Below are positions 54,085 to 64,000 of a stretch of 64,000 bases of DNA, in pieces (position 1 is the stretch's first letter; each line of letters starts with the position of its first letter). The translations under genes were made by a program, and so were the position numbers. Under the pieces are notes generated by a model. The model was not told the origin of the DNA and made no database searches. It saw only the letters and a program-made list of their open reading frames with translations. Source of the stretch: Rubrivivax sp. (GTDB taxonomy: Bacteria; Pseudomonadota; Gammaproteobacteria; Burkholderiales; Burkholderiaceae_C); contig JADCGP010000008.1 of the NCBI GenBank assembly GCA_020248915.1, forward strand, positions 248,001 through 312,000, in the 5' to 3' direction.

Positions 54085-54999
54085 ATGCCCTCCCCGCCAC
54101 ACACGTCTTCGGTCCCCTGGGCTGCCTGGCTGGCACTGGCCTCCAGCATGGCACTGGTCGGCAGCTACGTCGGCCTGTCGAAGCTGCTGGTTGCGGCGTT
54201 TCCGGTGTTCCTGCTGGCCTGGCTGCGCTTCGGCATCGCCGCCGTCGCCATGCTGCACTGGCTGCGGCGCGTGCCTGGGGAGGCACCCCTGTCGCGGCGC
54301 GACCGCGTGCTGCTGTTCTGGGAGAGCTTCATCGGGAACTTCCTGTTCTCGATCTGCATGCTGTACGGCGTGATGGCGACCTCGGCGCTGGCCGCCGGGG
54401 TCGTGATGGCGGCGATCCCGGCCGCCGTGGCGCTGCTGGCACGCCTGTTCCTCGGCGAGCGCATCGCGCCCCGCATCGGCGCAGCCATCGCCTGCGCGGG
54501 CTGCGGCATCGCGCTGCTGGCGCTGGCACGCAACCCCGGCGGCGGGGCCGCCGCGCCCTGGTGGGGGTACGCGTTGCTGCTGGGCGCGGTGGTCTGCGAG
54601 GCGAGCTATGTCGTCATCGGCAAGCGGCTGACGGCGCAGGTGTCGGCGCGGCGCATCAGCGCGTTGATCAACCTGTGGGGCCTGGCGCTGATCACGCCGC
54701 TCGGTCTGTGGCAGGCCCGGCAGTTCGAATTCGGCGCCGTCGCGCCGGGGCTGTGGGGCCTGCTGGTGTTCTACGCGCTGGCCGCCAGCATGTTCAGCGT
54801 GTGGCTCTGGATGCAGGGCCTGCGTCACGTGCCGGCGCCGCAGGCAGGCGTATTCACGGTGATGCTGCCGGTCAGCGCGGCGCTGGTGGGCGTGTGGTTC
54901 CTCGACGAACCGCTCGGCGCGCCGCACGCGGCCGCCTTCGCGCTGGCGCTGGCCGGGCTGCTGCTGGCCACCTGGCCCGGGCCCACGCAGCGGGGATAG
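54085..54999 (+). CDS. EamA/DMT family transporter
   Basis: 304 residues with ten hydrophobic segments in two EamA halves, for example AAWLALASSMALVGSYVGL, LLAWLRFGIAAVAML, IAPRIGAAIACAGCGIALLAL and LMQ-like WMQGLRHVPAPQAGVFTVMLPVSAALVGVWFLDEPL. DMT transporters export amino acids and other metabolites. It ends the polyamine cluster, 61 bp after the GlnT-like gene, and may export an intermediate; substrate unknown. Confidence 0.88.
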   Translation: MPSPPHTSSVPWAAWLALASSMALVGSYVGLSKLLVAAFPVFLLAWLRFGIAAVAMLHWLRRVPGEAPLSRRDRVLLFWESFIGNFLFSICMLYGVMATSALAAGVVMAAIPAAVALLARLFLGERIAPRIGAAIACAGCGIALLALARNPGGGAAAPWWGYALLLGAVVCEASYVVIGKRLTAQVSARRISALINLWGLALITPLGLWQARQFEFGAVAPGLWGLLVFYALAASMFSVWLWMQGLRHVPAPQAGVFTVMLPVSAALVGVWFLDEPLGAPHAAAFALALAGLLLATWPGPTQRG

Positions 55000-55113
55000 G
55001 CTGCGCTCCCGCAGCGCTCGGACGACGCACTGGGGTGAGTGGCCAAAGCCACGCACCGGGTCCAGGCGCCGTGGCCTTGCGCCAGGTTCCAGAGGCCCGG
55101 TCGGTTTCCGGGG

Positions 55114-56202
<1,089 letters not shown>

Positions 56203-56235
56203 GCGCTGATTGTCACTGCCCGGCGAGGCGGGCGT

Positions 56236-57120
56236 TCAGCGCACGCGGCGGGCGTTGTGCGCAATGCCGTCGGCCAGCCGGGGCAACAGCGGCAGCGGCA
56301 GGTCGTGCCCCATGCCGGGGATGAAGTCGCCCTCGGCGCCGCTGATCTGGTCGACCAGGTCACGACCCGCCGCCACGGGCACCAGCGGGTCGTCCTCGCC
56401 GTGGATCACGCGGGTCGGGGCGCGGATGCGCCGCAGCAGTGGCGTGCGGTCGCCATCGGCAACGACCGCCAGCAGCTGCCGCATCGTGCCGGCCGGCCGC
56501 CAGGCCCGGCGAACGGTGGCCTGAAGCCGCTCGCGCAGCCGATCGGGGTCGGGTGGGTAGGCCGGGCTGCCGATCGTGGCCAGCACGCGCTGCAGGTGCC
56601 GCACCACCGCCTCGGGGTCGCTGGCGTCGGGCCGCCCGAGCAGCGCGCGTCGCACCCGGGGCGCGGCCTGGGGCAGGCGGCGGGCGCCGCTGGTGGTCAT
56701 CAGCAGCGTCAGGCTGCGCACCCGGTCCGGGTGGCCCGCGGCCAGGTGCTGCGCGATCATCCCGCCCATTGACGCGCCGCACAGGTGCACCGGCCCCAGG
56801 CCGAGGGCGTCGATCAGGCCCATCGTGTCGGCGGCCATGTCGGCCAGGCGGTACGGCGCTGGCACCGGCAGGTGCATTGCATGGCGCAGCATCGCCCAGG
56901 CCAAGTTTGGCATCCCGAGCCGGTCGAAACCGCTGGACAGGCCGGCGTCGCGGTTGTCGAAGCGGATCACGCGGAAGCCGCGGCGCAGCAGGTCATCGAC
57001 GAGTTCGTCGGGCCAGGCCACGAGCTGCATGCCCAGACCCATGATCAGCACCAGGGGCTCGGCATCGGCCGGGCCGCGGTCGTCGACCTCGATCTCGATC
57101 CCGTTGGCCGCGACGCGCAT
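56236..57120 (-). CDS. Alpha/beta hydrolase
   Basis: 294 residues with Ser in GASMGGMIAQHLA, Asp in HGEDDPLVPV and His in GMGHDLP, and the opening LVLIMGLGMQLVAW. RVIRFDNRDAGLSS is a motif of the haloperoxidase/esterase-like group. Ester, lactone or dehalogenation activity is possible; no substrate is claimed. It starts 17 bp downstream of the WS/DGAT gene and may be co-transcribed with it. Confidence 0.87.
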   Translation of the reverse strand: MRVAANGIEIEVDDRGPADAEPLVLIMGLGMQLVAWPDELVDDLLRRGFRVIRFDNRDAGLSSGFDRLGMPNLAWAMLRHAMHLPVPAPYRLADMAADTMGLIDALGLGPVHLCGASMGGMIAQHLAAGHPDRVRSLTLLMTTSGARRLPQAAPRVRRALLGRPDASDPEAVVRHLQRVLATIGSPAYPPDPDRLRERLQATVRRAWRPAGTMRQLLAVVADGDRTPLLRRIRAPTRVIHGEDDPLVPVAAGRDLVDQISGAEGDFIPGMGHDLPLPLLPRLADGIAHNARRVR

Positions 57121-57137
57121 CGGCGCTCAGCCCGCGC

Positions 57138-58973
57138 TCAGCCGGCGCCCGAACGGCCGCGGCGTCTGGAGGACGGCGACGCTGCGGCCTCGGCCGTCGC
57201 CGCTGCGGCTGCGGCTGCGGCTGCGGCAGTCTCCGCTGTGGCGTCGGCGACCCGCGGCTTGCGCCGCCCGGCCGTGGCGACGACGCCGGAGGTCACCTCG
57301 TCGACCAGTCGCGCCGCCGCCCGGCCCGCCAGCGTGCCCGCCACCGTGGCCGCCACGTCAGCGGTCGCTGCGCGGGCCATCGGTCCGAGCCGTGAGCCCA
57401 CCGCTCGGGACATGCCGCGCGAGACCGCGCCTCCGACCGCCGTGCCCACGGCCGTGCCCACCGCCGCCCCGACCGCCCCGCCGACGGCCCGCGTCAGCCG
57501 GCGGGTCGCCTGCCCCACCAGCGCGGCCGCACCGGGGGTGGCGGCTTCGTCCTCGGCGGCCATCGCCCGCAGGTCGTCCATCGCCACCTGCAGCGCCTGC
57601 GCCAGGTCGGCGACGTCGGGCATGGCCTGGGCGTCGGCCATCAGGCCGAAGTCGAGGTGCCCGTCGTAGCTCTGCACGGTGATGTTGAGCGCAATCCCGT
57701 GCACGACGATCGATGCAGGGTGGTTGGTGAGCATCCGCGCGCCGGCCATGTACAGCGGCTGCGGCGGTCCGGGCACGTTGCTGATGACGAGGTTGGCGAA
57801 CTGCGGCACCCGGTCGGCGACCCGGACCTTGCCGTACAGCGTGGCCGCGGCCTCCATCAGCCAGGGCACGCCGAGCGACGGGAAGTCGGTCGGCAGCACG
57901 CTGCGCAGGCTGCCCATCGTCGACTTCATGGCCGCCGTGGCGCGCTGCACATGCTTCAGCCGCTCGCGCAGGTCGGCCACCTGGGTGCCCAGGCTGACCA
58001 GGCTCATCGAGGCCTGGTTCTCGGCGGTCGTGTCGCCCTGGGCCCGCAGCGAGATCGGCACCGCGGCCACCAGGCTCTGGCGGGGCAGCGCCTTGCGGGC
58101 GGCGAAGTGGCGGCGCAGCGCGGTGCTGCACAGCAGCAGCACCATGTCGTTGAGGGTGGCCCCATGGGCGCGCCCGATGTCGCGCAACTCCGCCAGCGGC
58201 AGCGTCGCGGTGGCGAAGGCGCGACCGGTCGTCACCGAGGCATTCAGCGCAGTACGCGGGGCCAGCGTCACGTTTCCCGACGCCTTGCCGCCCGCCAGCA
58301 GCGCCGAGCGGCCGATGGCCCGGCCGGCCGCACCGCCCACCGTGCTCACCGTCGAGGGCAGCTCGCGCACGATCTGCGCCACCTTCTGCGCTTGGTTGCC
58401 CAGCACGCCGCGCAGCATCTCGACCATCTCGAGCCGGTACGCCCGCGGCCGCCGCGACGCCCGCGCCTCCACCGCCCGAGGCTCGGGGGTGAGGTCGAGG
58501 ATCGCGTTGGCCAGCGCCACCGCCGCCTGGCCGTCCACCGCGGCGTGGTGCAGCTTCGTGTAGAGCGCGACACGGCGCTCGCCGCCCGGCCCCGGCGCGA
58601 GGCCCTCGAAGACGTGGAACTTCCACAGGGGCCGGTCGCGGGGCAACAGCTCCGGATGCAGCTCGCCGACCTTGGCCTGCAGGTCGGCCAGCGTGGCGCC
58701 CTTGCGCACCTTGACCTCGACGATGTGCTCGCGCAGGTCGGGATCGGCATCGACCCAGGCCGGGTTGGCCAGGTTCAGGGGCATCCACCACAGCCGGCGC
58801 CGCAGCGGCGGCGCCACCGGCAGGCGCGCCGCGATGTGCCTGCGCAGCGCGGTGAGGAAGCGGCCGCGGTAACCCGGGGGCAGCTCGAACAGGTGGAGCG
58901 CACCCACGTGCATCGGCATCTCGGGCTTCTCGAGATACAGGAAGATGGCGTCGAGGCCGCTCAGCTGCTTCAT
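57138..58973 (-). CDS. Wax ester synthase/diacylglycerol acyltransferase (WS/DGAT) with Gly/Ala-rich tail
   Basis: 611 residues beginning MKQLSGLDAIFLYLEKPEMPMHVGAL. The catalytic HHAAVDG is at 142-148, LNDMVLLLC lies in the middle, and VISNVPGPPQPLYMAGA in the C-terminal half. The enzyme joins acyl-CoA to alcohols or diacylglycerol, making storage wax esters or triacylglycerol at the membrane. After about residue 495 an unusual tail appears: glycine-zipper-like GAVGAAVGTAVGTAVGGAV, then a poly-Ala run and a basic SSRRRGRSG end. The tail is not part of the standard 450-500 residue enzyme. Confidence 0.9.
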   Translation of the reverse strand: MKQLSGLDAIFLYLEKPEMPMHVGALHLFELPPGYRGRFLTALRRHIAARLPVAPPLRRRLWWMPLNLANPAWVDADPDLREHIVEVKVRKGATLADLQAKVGELHPELLPRDRPLWKFHVFEGLAPGPGGERRVALYTKLHHAAVDGQAAVALANAILDLTPEPRAVEARASRRPRAYRLEMVEMLRGVLGNQAQKVAQIVRELPSTVSTVGGAAGRAIGRSALLAGGKASGNVTLAPRTALNASVTTGRAFATATLPLAELRDIGRAHGATLNDMVLLLCSTALRRHFAARKALPRQSLVAAVPISLRAQGDTTAENQASMSLVSLGTQVADLRERLKHVQRATAAMKSTMGSLRSVLPTDFPSLGVPWLMEAAATLYGKVRVADRVPQFANLVISNVPGPPQPLYMAGARMLTNHPASIVVHGIALNITVQSYDGHLDFGLMADAQAMPDVADLAQALQVAMDDLRAMAAEDEAATPGAAALVGQATRRLTRAVGGAVGAAVGTAVGTAVGGAVSRGMSRAVGSRLGPMARAATADVAATVAGTLAGRAAARLVDEVTSGVVATAGRRKPRVADATAETAAAAAAAAAATAEAAASPSSRRRGRSGAG

Positions 58974-59077
58974 GCGTGTTCGCCGGGTCGCTGCCGATGC
59001 TAGGCGCCACGCGTACAGCGCCGGCTCGGGGGAGTCCCTAGCCGGAGTGGCGCTCGCCGGGGCGGTGCCACGACCCG

Positions 59078-60916
<1,839 letters not shown>

Positions 60917-60928
60917 CGGGGGGTGCTT

Positions 60929-61882
60929 TCAGCCAGCGGCGGGCTGCACTTCAAGGGGACTCAGCAGGCGGTCGGCGATCAGTTCGCCCGCCGCGACGTG
61001 CGCGGTGCCGAGGAAGGCGCGCGGCGCGGCCGCATAGACGCGGACCGCTGCCGCGTCGGGTACCGAGACGCGGCGTCGCAGACCGGTCAGGAAGCGCGCG
61101 GCCTCCTGGTCGGGCAGCGCGAGCGCGGGCCAGTCGGCCAGCAGCGTGTCGGCCGGCAGCAGGCGCGCGGTGCGGGCGTCCTCGTCCAGCGCGGCCAGGT
61201 CATCGATCGTGATCGCGTCGGCGACGTCGTACGGGCCGCTGCCGGTGCGCCGCAGCGCTGCCAGCGTGGCGCCGCAGCCGAGCCCCTCGCCGATGTCCTC
61301 GGCCAGCGTGCGCACGTAGGTGCCCTTGCTGCAGCCGACGTCGAGCACCAGGCGCGACGGATCCTCGGGTTGCCAGTCGATCACGTCCAGGCGCCGGATC
61401 GTCACCGACCTCGGCGCGCGCTCGACCTCGACGCCTTGGCGGGCGTACTCGTACAAGGCGCGCCCGCGGTGCTTCAGCGCGGAGTGCATCGGCGGCTGCT
61501 GCAGCGTCGTGCCGGTCAGGCGCGCCAGCACCTCGTCGATCGCGCTGCGCCGCACGTCGACCGGCCGGCGCTCGATCACCGCGCCCTCGGCGTCGCCGGT
61601 GCTCGTGCGCTCACCCAGCCGCAGCGTCGCGAGGTAGCGCTTGTCGGCGTCGAGGTTGGCCTGGGCGAACTTGGTCGCCGCGCCGAAGGCCAGCGGCAGC
61701 AGCCCGGTGGCCAGCGGGTCGAGCGTGCCGGTGTGGCCGCCCTTGTCGGCGCGCAGCAGGCCCTTGGCCTTCTGCAGCGCGTCGTTGCTCGTCCAGCCGA
61801 GCGGCTTGTCGACCAGCAGCACGCCGTGCAGCGTGCGGCGCGGGAGGCGTGCGGGGCGGCCGGCGCGGGGCGCGGGGCTCAT
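60929..61882 (-). CDS. truB: tRNA pseudouridine(55) synthase TruB
   Basis: 317 residues with [19 protein letters not shown], catalytic Asp 55 in [17 protein letters not shown], and [20 protein letters not shown]. It makes pseudouridine at position 55 of tRNAs. The ATG overlaps the rbfA stop (ATGA). C-terminal PUA-like part is short but present. Confidence 0.96.
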   Translation of the reverse strand: MSPAPRAGRPARLPRRTLHGVLLVDKPLGWTSNDALQKAKGLLRADKGGHTGTLDPLATGLLPLAFGAATKFAQANLDADKRYLATLRLGERTSTGDAEGAVIERRPVDVRRSAIDEVLARLTGTTLQQPPMHSALKHRGRALYEYARQGVEVERAPRSVTIRRLDVIDWQPEDPSRLVLDVGCSKGTYVRTLAEDIGEGLGCGATLAALRRTGSGPYDVADAITIDDLAALDEDARTARLLPADTLLADWPALALPDQEAARFLTGLRRRVSVPDAAAVRVYAAAPRAFLGTAHVAAGELIADRLLSPLEVQPAAG

Positions 61883-62247
61883 CGGTCCTCCGGCGCCCGC
61901 ACAGCGTTGGCGCGCGCGATCAGCGCCGACAGGTCGGCCGCCCGCTCCGTGGTGCGGTCGAAGTGGAAGTGCAGCGTCGGCACGGTGTGGATGGCCAGGC
62001 GCTTGAACAGGCCGTTGCGCAGCCAGCCGGCGGCCTCGTTCAGAGCGGCCTCGGTCTCGGCGGGCGCGCCGACCAGCACCGAGAAGTAGACCTTCGCGTG
62101 CGCGTAGTCGGGCGAGACCTCCACCGCGTTGAGCGTGACCATGCCCACGCGCGGATCCTTCAGCTCGCGGATCAGCTCGGCCAGGTCGCGCTGGATCTGG
62201 TCGGCGACGCGGTAGCTGCGGTTCGGGATGGACTTCTTGTGGCGCAT
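61879..62247 (-). CDS. rbfA: 30S ribosome-binding factor RbfA
   Basis: 122 residues starting [20 protein letters not shown], with [29 protein letters not shown], the KH-like RbfA fold. It assists 16S processing and 30S maturation. ATG 62247 is chosen; the frame opens earlier through the hairpin region. Follows infB as in nusA-infB-rbfA-truB operons. Confidence 0.96.
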   Translation of the reverse strand: MRHKKSIPNRSYRVADQIQRDLAELIRELKDPRVGMVTLNAVEVSPDYAHAKVYFSVLVGAPAETEAALNEAAGWLRNGLFKRLAIHTVPTLHFHFDRTTERAADLSALIARANAVRAPEDR

Positions 62248-62262
62248 GGGGTGTCCCTGAAA

Positions 62263-62295
62263 GCGAAAGCCCCGCCGCGGCGGGCGGGGCTTCGC
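62263..62295. terminator. Hairpin between infB and rbfA
   Basis: GCGAAAGCCCCGCC (62263-62276) and GGCGGGGCTTCGC (62283-62295) pair along 13 bp with one bulged A and a 6-nt loop. On the minus strand a short TTTCGCTTT follows. It may be an attenuator or an mRNA-stabilising stem, since rbfA, truB and typA continue downstream. Confidence 0.45.
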
Positions 62296-62315
62296 AGGAT
62301 GCGACGCCGCCCGCC

Positions 62316-64000
62316 CTACAGCGTGCGGGCGACCTCCTTGATCTCGAAGAACTCGAGCTGGTCGCCTTCCTTGATGTCGTTGTAGTTCTTCAGCTTGATG
62401 CCGCACTCGAAGCCTTCCTTGACCTCGCGCACGTCGTCCTTGAAGCGCTTGAGGGAGTCGAGCTCGCCGGTGTAGACGACCACGTTGTCGCGCAGCAGGC
62501 GGAAACGCGCGTTGCGCGTGACGGTGCCGGCCGTGACCATGCAGCCCGCGACGGTGCCGATCTTGCTGGCGACGAAGACGCTGCGGATCTCGGCGGTGCC
62601 GATCGTCTCCTCCCGCTGCTCGGGGGCCAGCATCCCCGACATCGCGGCGCGGATCTCGTCGACCGCGTCGTAGATGACGTCGTAGTACTTGATCTGGACG
62701 CCATTGCCCTCGGCGAGCTTGCGCGCGCCGGAGTCGGCCCGCACGTTGAAGCCGACGATGATGGCCTTGCTCGCGATGGCGAGGTTGACGTCGCTCTCGC
62801 TGATACCGCCGACCGCCGCGTGCACGATCTGCACCTTGACCTCCGGCGTGCCGAGCTTGAGCAGGCTCTGCGCCAGCGCCTCCTGGGAACCCTGCACGTC
62901 GGCCTTGACGATCAGCGACAGCGTCTGCGCGCCCTCGCCCATCTGCTCGAACATGTTCTCGAGCTTGGCCGCCTGCTGGCGTGCCAGCTTGACGTCGCGG
63001 TACTTGCCCTGGCGGAAGGTCGCGATCTCGCGCGCGCGGCGCTCGTCGGCCAGCACCATGAACTCGTCGCCGGCCGCCGGCACCTCCGTGAGGCCCTGGA
63101 TCTCGACCGGGATAGATGGTCCGGCCTCCTCGGACGGGCTGCCGTCCTCGTCGAGCATCGCTCGCACGCGGCCGTAGCTCGAGCCGGCCAGCACGACGTC
63201 GCCCTTGCGCAGCGTGCCGCTCTGCACCAGCACGGTGGCCACCGGGCCGCGGCCCTTGTCCAGCCGGGCCTCGATGACCAGGCCCTTGGCCGCGGCGTCG
63301 CTCGGCGCCTTCAGCTCGAGCACCTCGGCCTGCAGCAGCACCTGCTCGAGCAGCGCGTCGACGCCCAGGCCGGTCTTGGCCGACACCGGGACGAAGGGCG
63401 AGTCGCCGCCGAAGTCCTCCGGCACGACGCCCTCGGCGACGAGCTCGCTCTTGACGCGCTCGACGTTGGCCTCGGGCTTGTCGATCTTGTTCATCGCCAC
63501 GACGATGGGCACGTTGGCGCTCTTGGCGTGGGCGATCGCCTCCTTGGTCTGCGGCATCACGCCGTCGTCGGCGGCCACCACCAGGATCACGATGTCGGTG
63601 GCCTTGGCGCCACGCGCCCGCATCGCCGTGAACGCCTCGTGGCCCGGCGTGTCGAGGAAGGTGATCGTGCCGCGCGGCGTGTCGACGTGGTAAGCGCCGA
63701 TATGCTGGGTGATCCCCCCGGCCTCGCCCGCGGCAACGCGGGCGCGGCGGATGTAGTCGAGCAGCGAGGTCTTGCCGTGGTCGACGTGGCCCATCACCGT
63801 GACCACCGGGGCACGAGGCAGCGCCTCGGCATCCGTGGCGGCGGTCTCCTCCTCGGTGAAGGCCTCGGGGTCGTCGAGCTTGGCCGCCAGCGCCTTGTGA
63901 CCCATCTCCTCGACGACGATCATCGCCGTCTCCTGGTCGAGCTGCTGGTTGATCGTGACCATCTGGCCCAGCTTCATCAGCTGCTTGATGACCTCGCTCG
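62316..64000 (-). CDS. infB: Translation initiation factor IF-2, C-terminal part (runs off the window)
   Basis: About 561 C-terminal residues; the frame is still open at the window edge ([14 protein letters not shown]). The GTPase shows [35 protein letters not shown] and [28 protein letters not shown] and the [19 protein letters not shown] end identify IF-2 domains that bind fMet-tRNA. It is the first gene here of the infB-rbfA-truB-typA unit. Confidence 0.97.
   Translation of the reverse strand, partial: SEVIKQLMKLGQMVTINQQLDQETAMIVVEEMGHKALAAKLDDPEAFTEEETAATDAEALPRAPVVTVMGHVDHGKTSLLDYIRRARVAAGEAGGITQHIGAYHVDTPRGTITFLDTPGHEAFTAMRARGAKATDIVILVVAADDGVMPQTKEAIAHAKSANVPIVVAMNKIDKPEANVERVKSELVAEGVVPEDFGGDSPFVPVSAKTGLGVDALLEQVLLQAEVLELKAPSDAAAKGLVIEARLDKGRGPVATVLVQSGTLRKGDVVLAGSSYGRVRAMLDEDGSPSEEAGPSIPVEIQGLTEVPAAGDEFMVLADERRAREIATFRQGKYRDVKLARQQAAKLENMFEQMGEGAQTLSLIVKADVQGSQEALAQSLLKLGTPEVKVQIVHAAVGGISESDVNLAIASKAIIVGFNVRADSGARKLAEGNGVQIKYYDVIYDAVDEIRAAMSGMLAPEQREETIGTAEIRSVFVASKIGTVAGCMVTAGTVTRNARFRLLRDNVVVYTGELDSLKRFKDDVREVKEGFECGIKLKNYNDIKEGDQLEFFEIKEVARTL

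Overview
The window is very GC-rich (roughly 70% by eye) and densely coded on both strands. Gene content and gene order suggest a betaproteobacterium of the order Burkholderiales, probably of the Rubrivivax/Leptothrix/Methylibium type. Supporting signs are the yajQ-murB pair, the mltG-tmk-holB-pilZ-tatD block divergent from ygfZ, infB-rbfA-truB-typA, and a DUF3138 outer-membrane protein. This is inferred from protein content only; no rRNA, tRNA, CRISPR array, prophage or insertion sequence was seen.

Layout. 1-8.4 kb: start of an acyl-CoA dehydrogenase, a retropepsin-like protease overlapping yajQ, murB, an inner-membrane protein, a 63-residue unknown protein, a threonine dehydratase-like enzyme, a DUF502 membrane protein, an S10 carboxypeptidase, and an SDR/DUF985 pair. 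8.4-18.9 kb: flavin reductase-like protein and SxxK serine hydrolase, an RluA-type pseudouridine synthase, RsgA, glycerophosphodiester phosphodiesterase, an acyl-CoA ligase coupled to a FAD oxidoreductase, a DsbA-like protein and a DUF72 protein. 19-22.9 kb: formate-tetrahydrofolate ligase, an FNR-type regulator, a short AT-rich island, a 69-residue unknown protein with a cluster of repeated heptamers at its promoter, and an ankyrin-repeat protein. 22.8-28.4 kb: the tatD/pilZ/holB/tmk/mltG operon and divergent ygfZ. 28.4-34.3 kb: a thioesterase-GNAT fusion, an HSL-type hydrolase, an iron-type alcohol dehydrogenase, a RidA-like protein and a GntR/ABC operon with a likely autoregulatory operator. 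34.3-38.5 kb: isocitrate lyase with palindromes at its promoter, a class I amidotransferase, agmatinase and an Lrp/AsnC regulator.

38.6-55.0 kb is the most coherent unit. Thirteen genes on the + strand encode uptake and gamma-glutamylated breakdown of putrescine-like polyamines: aminotransferase, PuuB, PuuD, PuuA, second aminotransferase, PotF-PotG-PotH-PotI transporter, DUF3138 porin-like protein, PuuC, a type III glutamine synthetase-like enzyme and an EamA-family exporter. The agmatinase just upstream supplies putrescine. The first gene is preceded by a close match to a sigma-54 promoter. The gap before potF holds six repeats with an exact 11-bp period, followed by a weaker sigma-54-like site. 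Together these suggest nitrogen- or carbon-responsive control.

55-64 kb: dusA, an alpha/beta hydrolase and a WS/DGAT acyltransferase with an unusual Gly/Ala-rich tail, then typA, truB, rbfA and the 3' part of infB.

Many adjacent genes overlap by 4 bp (ATGA, GTGA or TTGA), so translational coupling is common here. The most notable non-coding signals are the sigma-54 site at 38594, the 11-bp array at 45363, the aceA palindromes at 35724, the heptamer cluster at 22067 and the AT-rich island near 21720.
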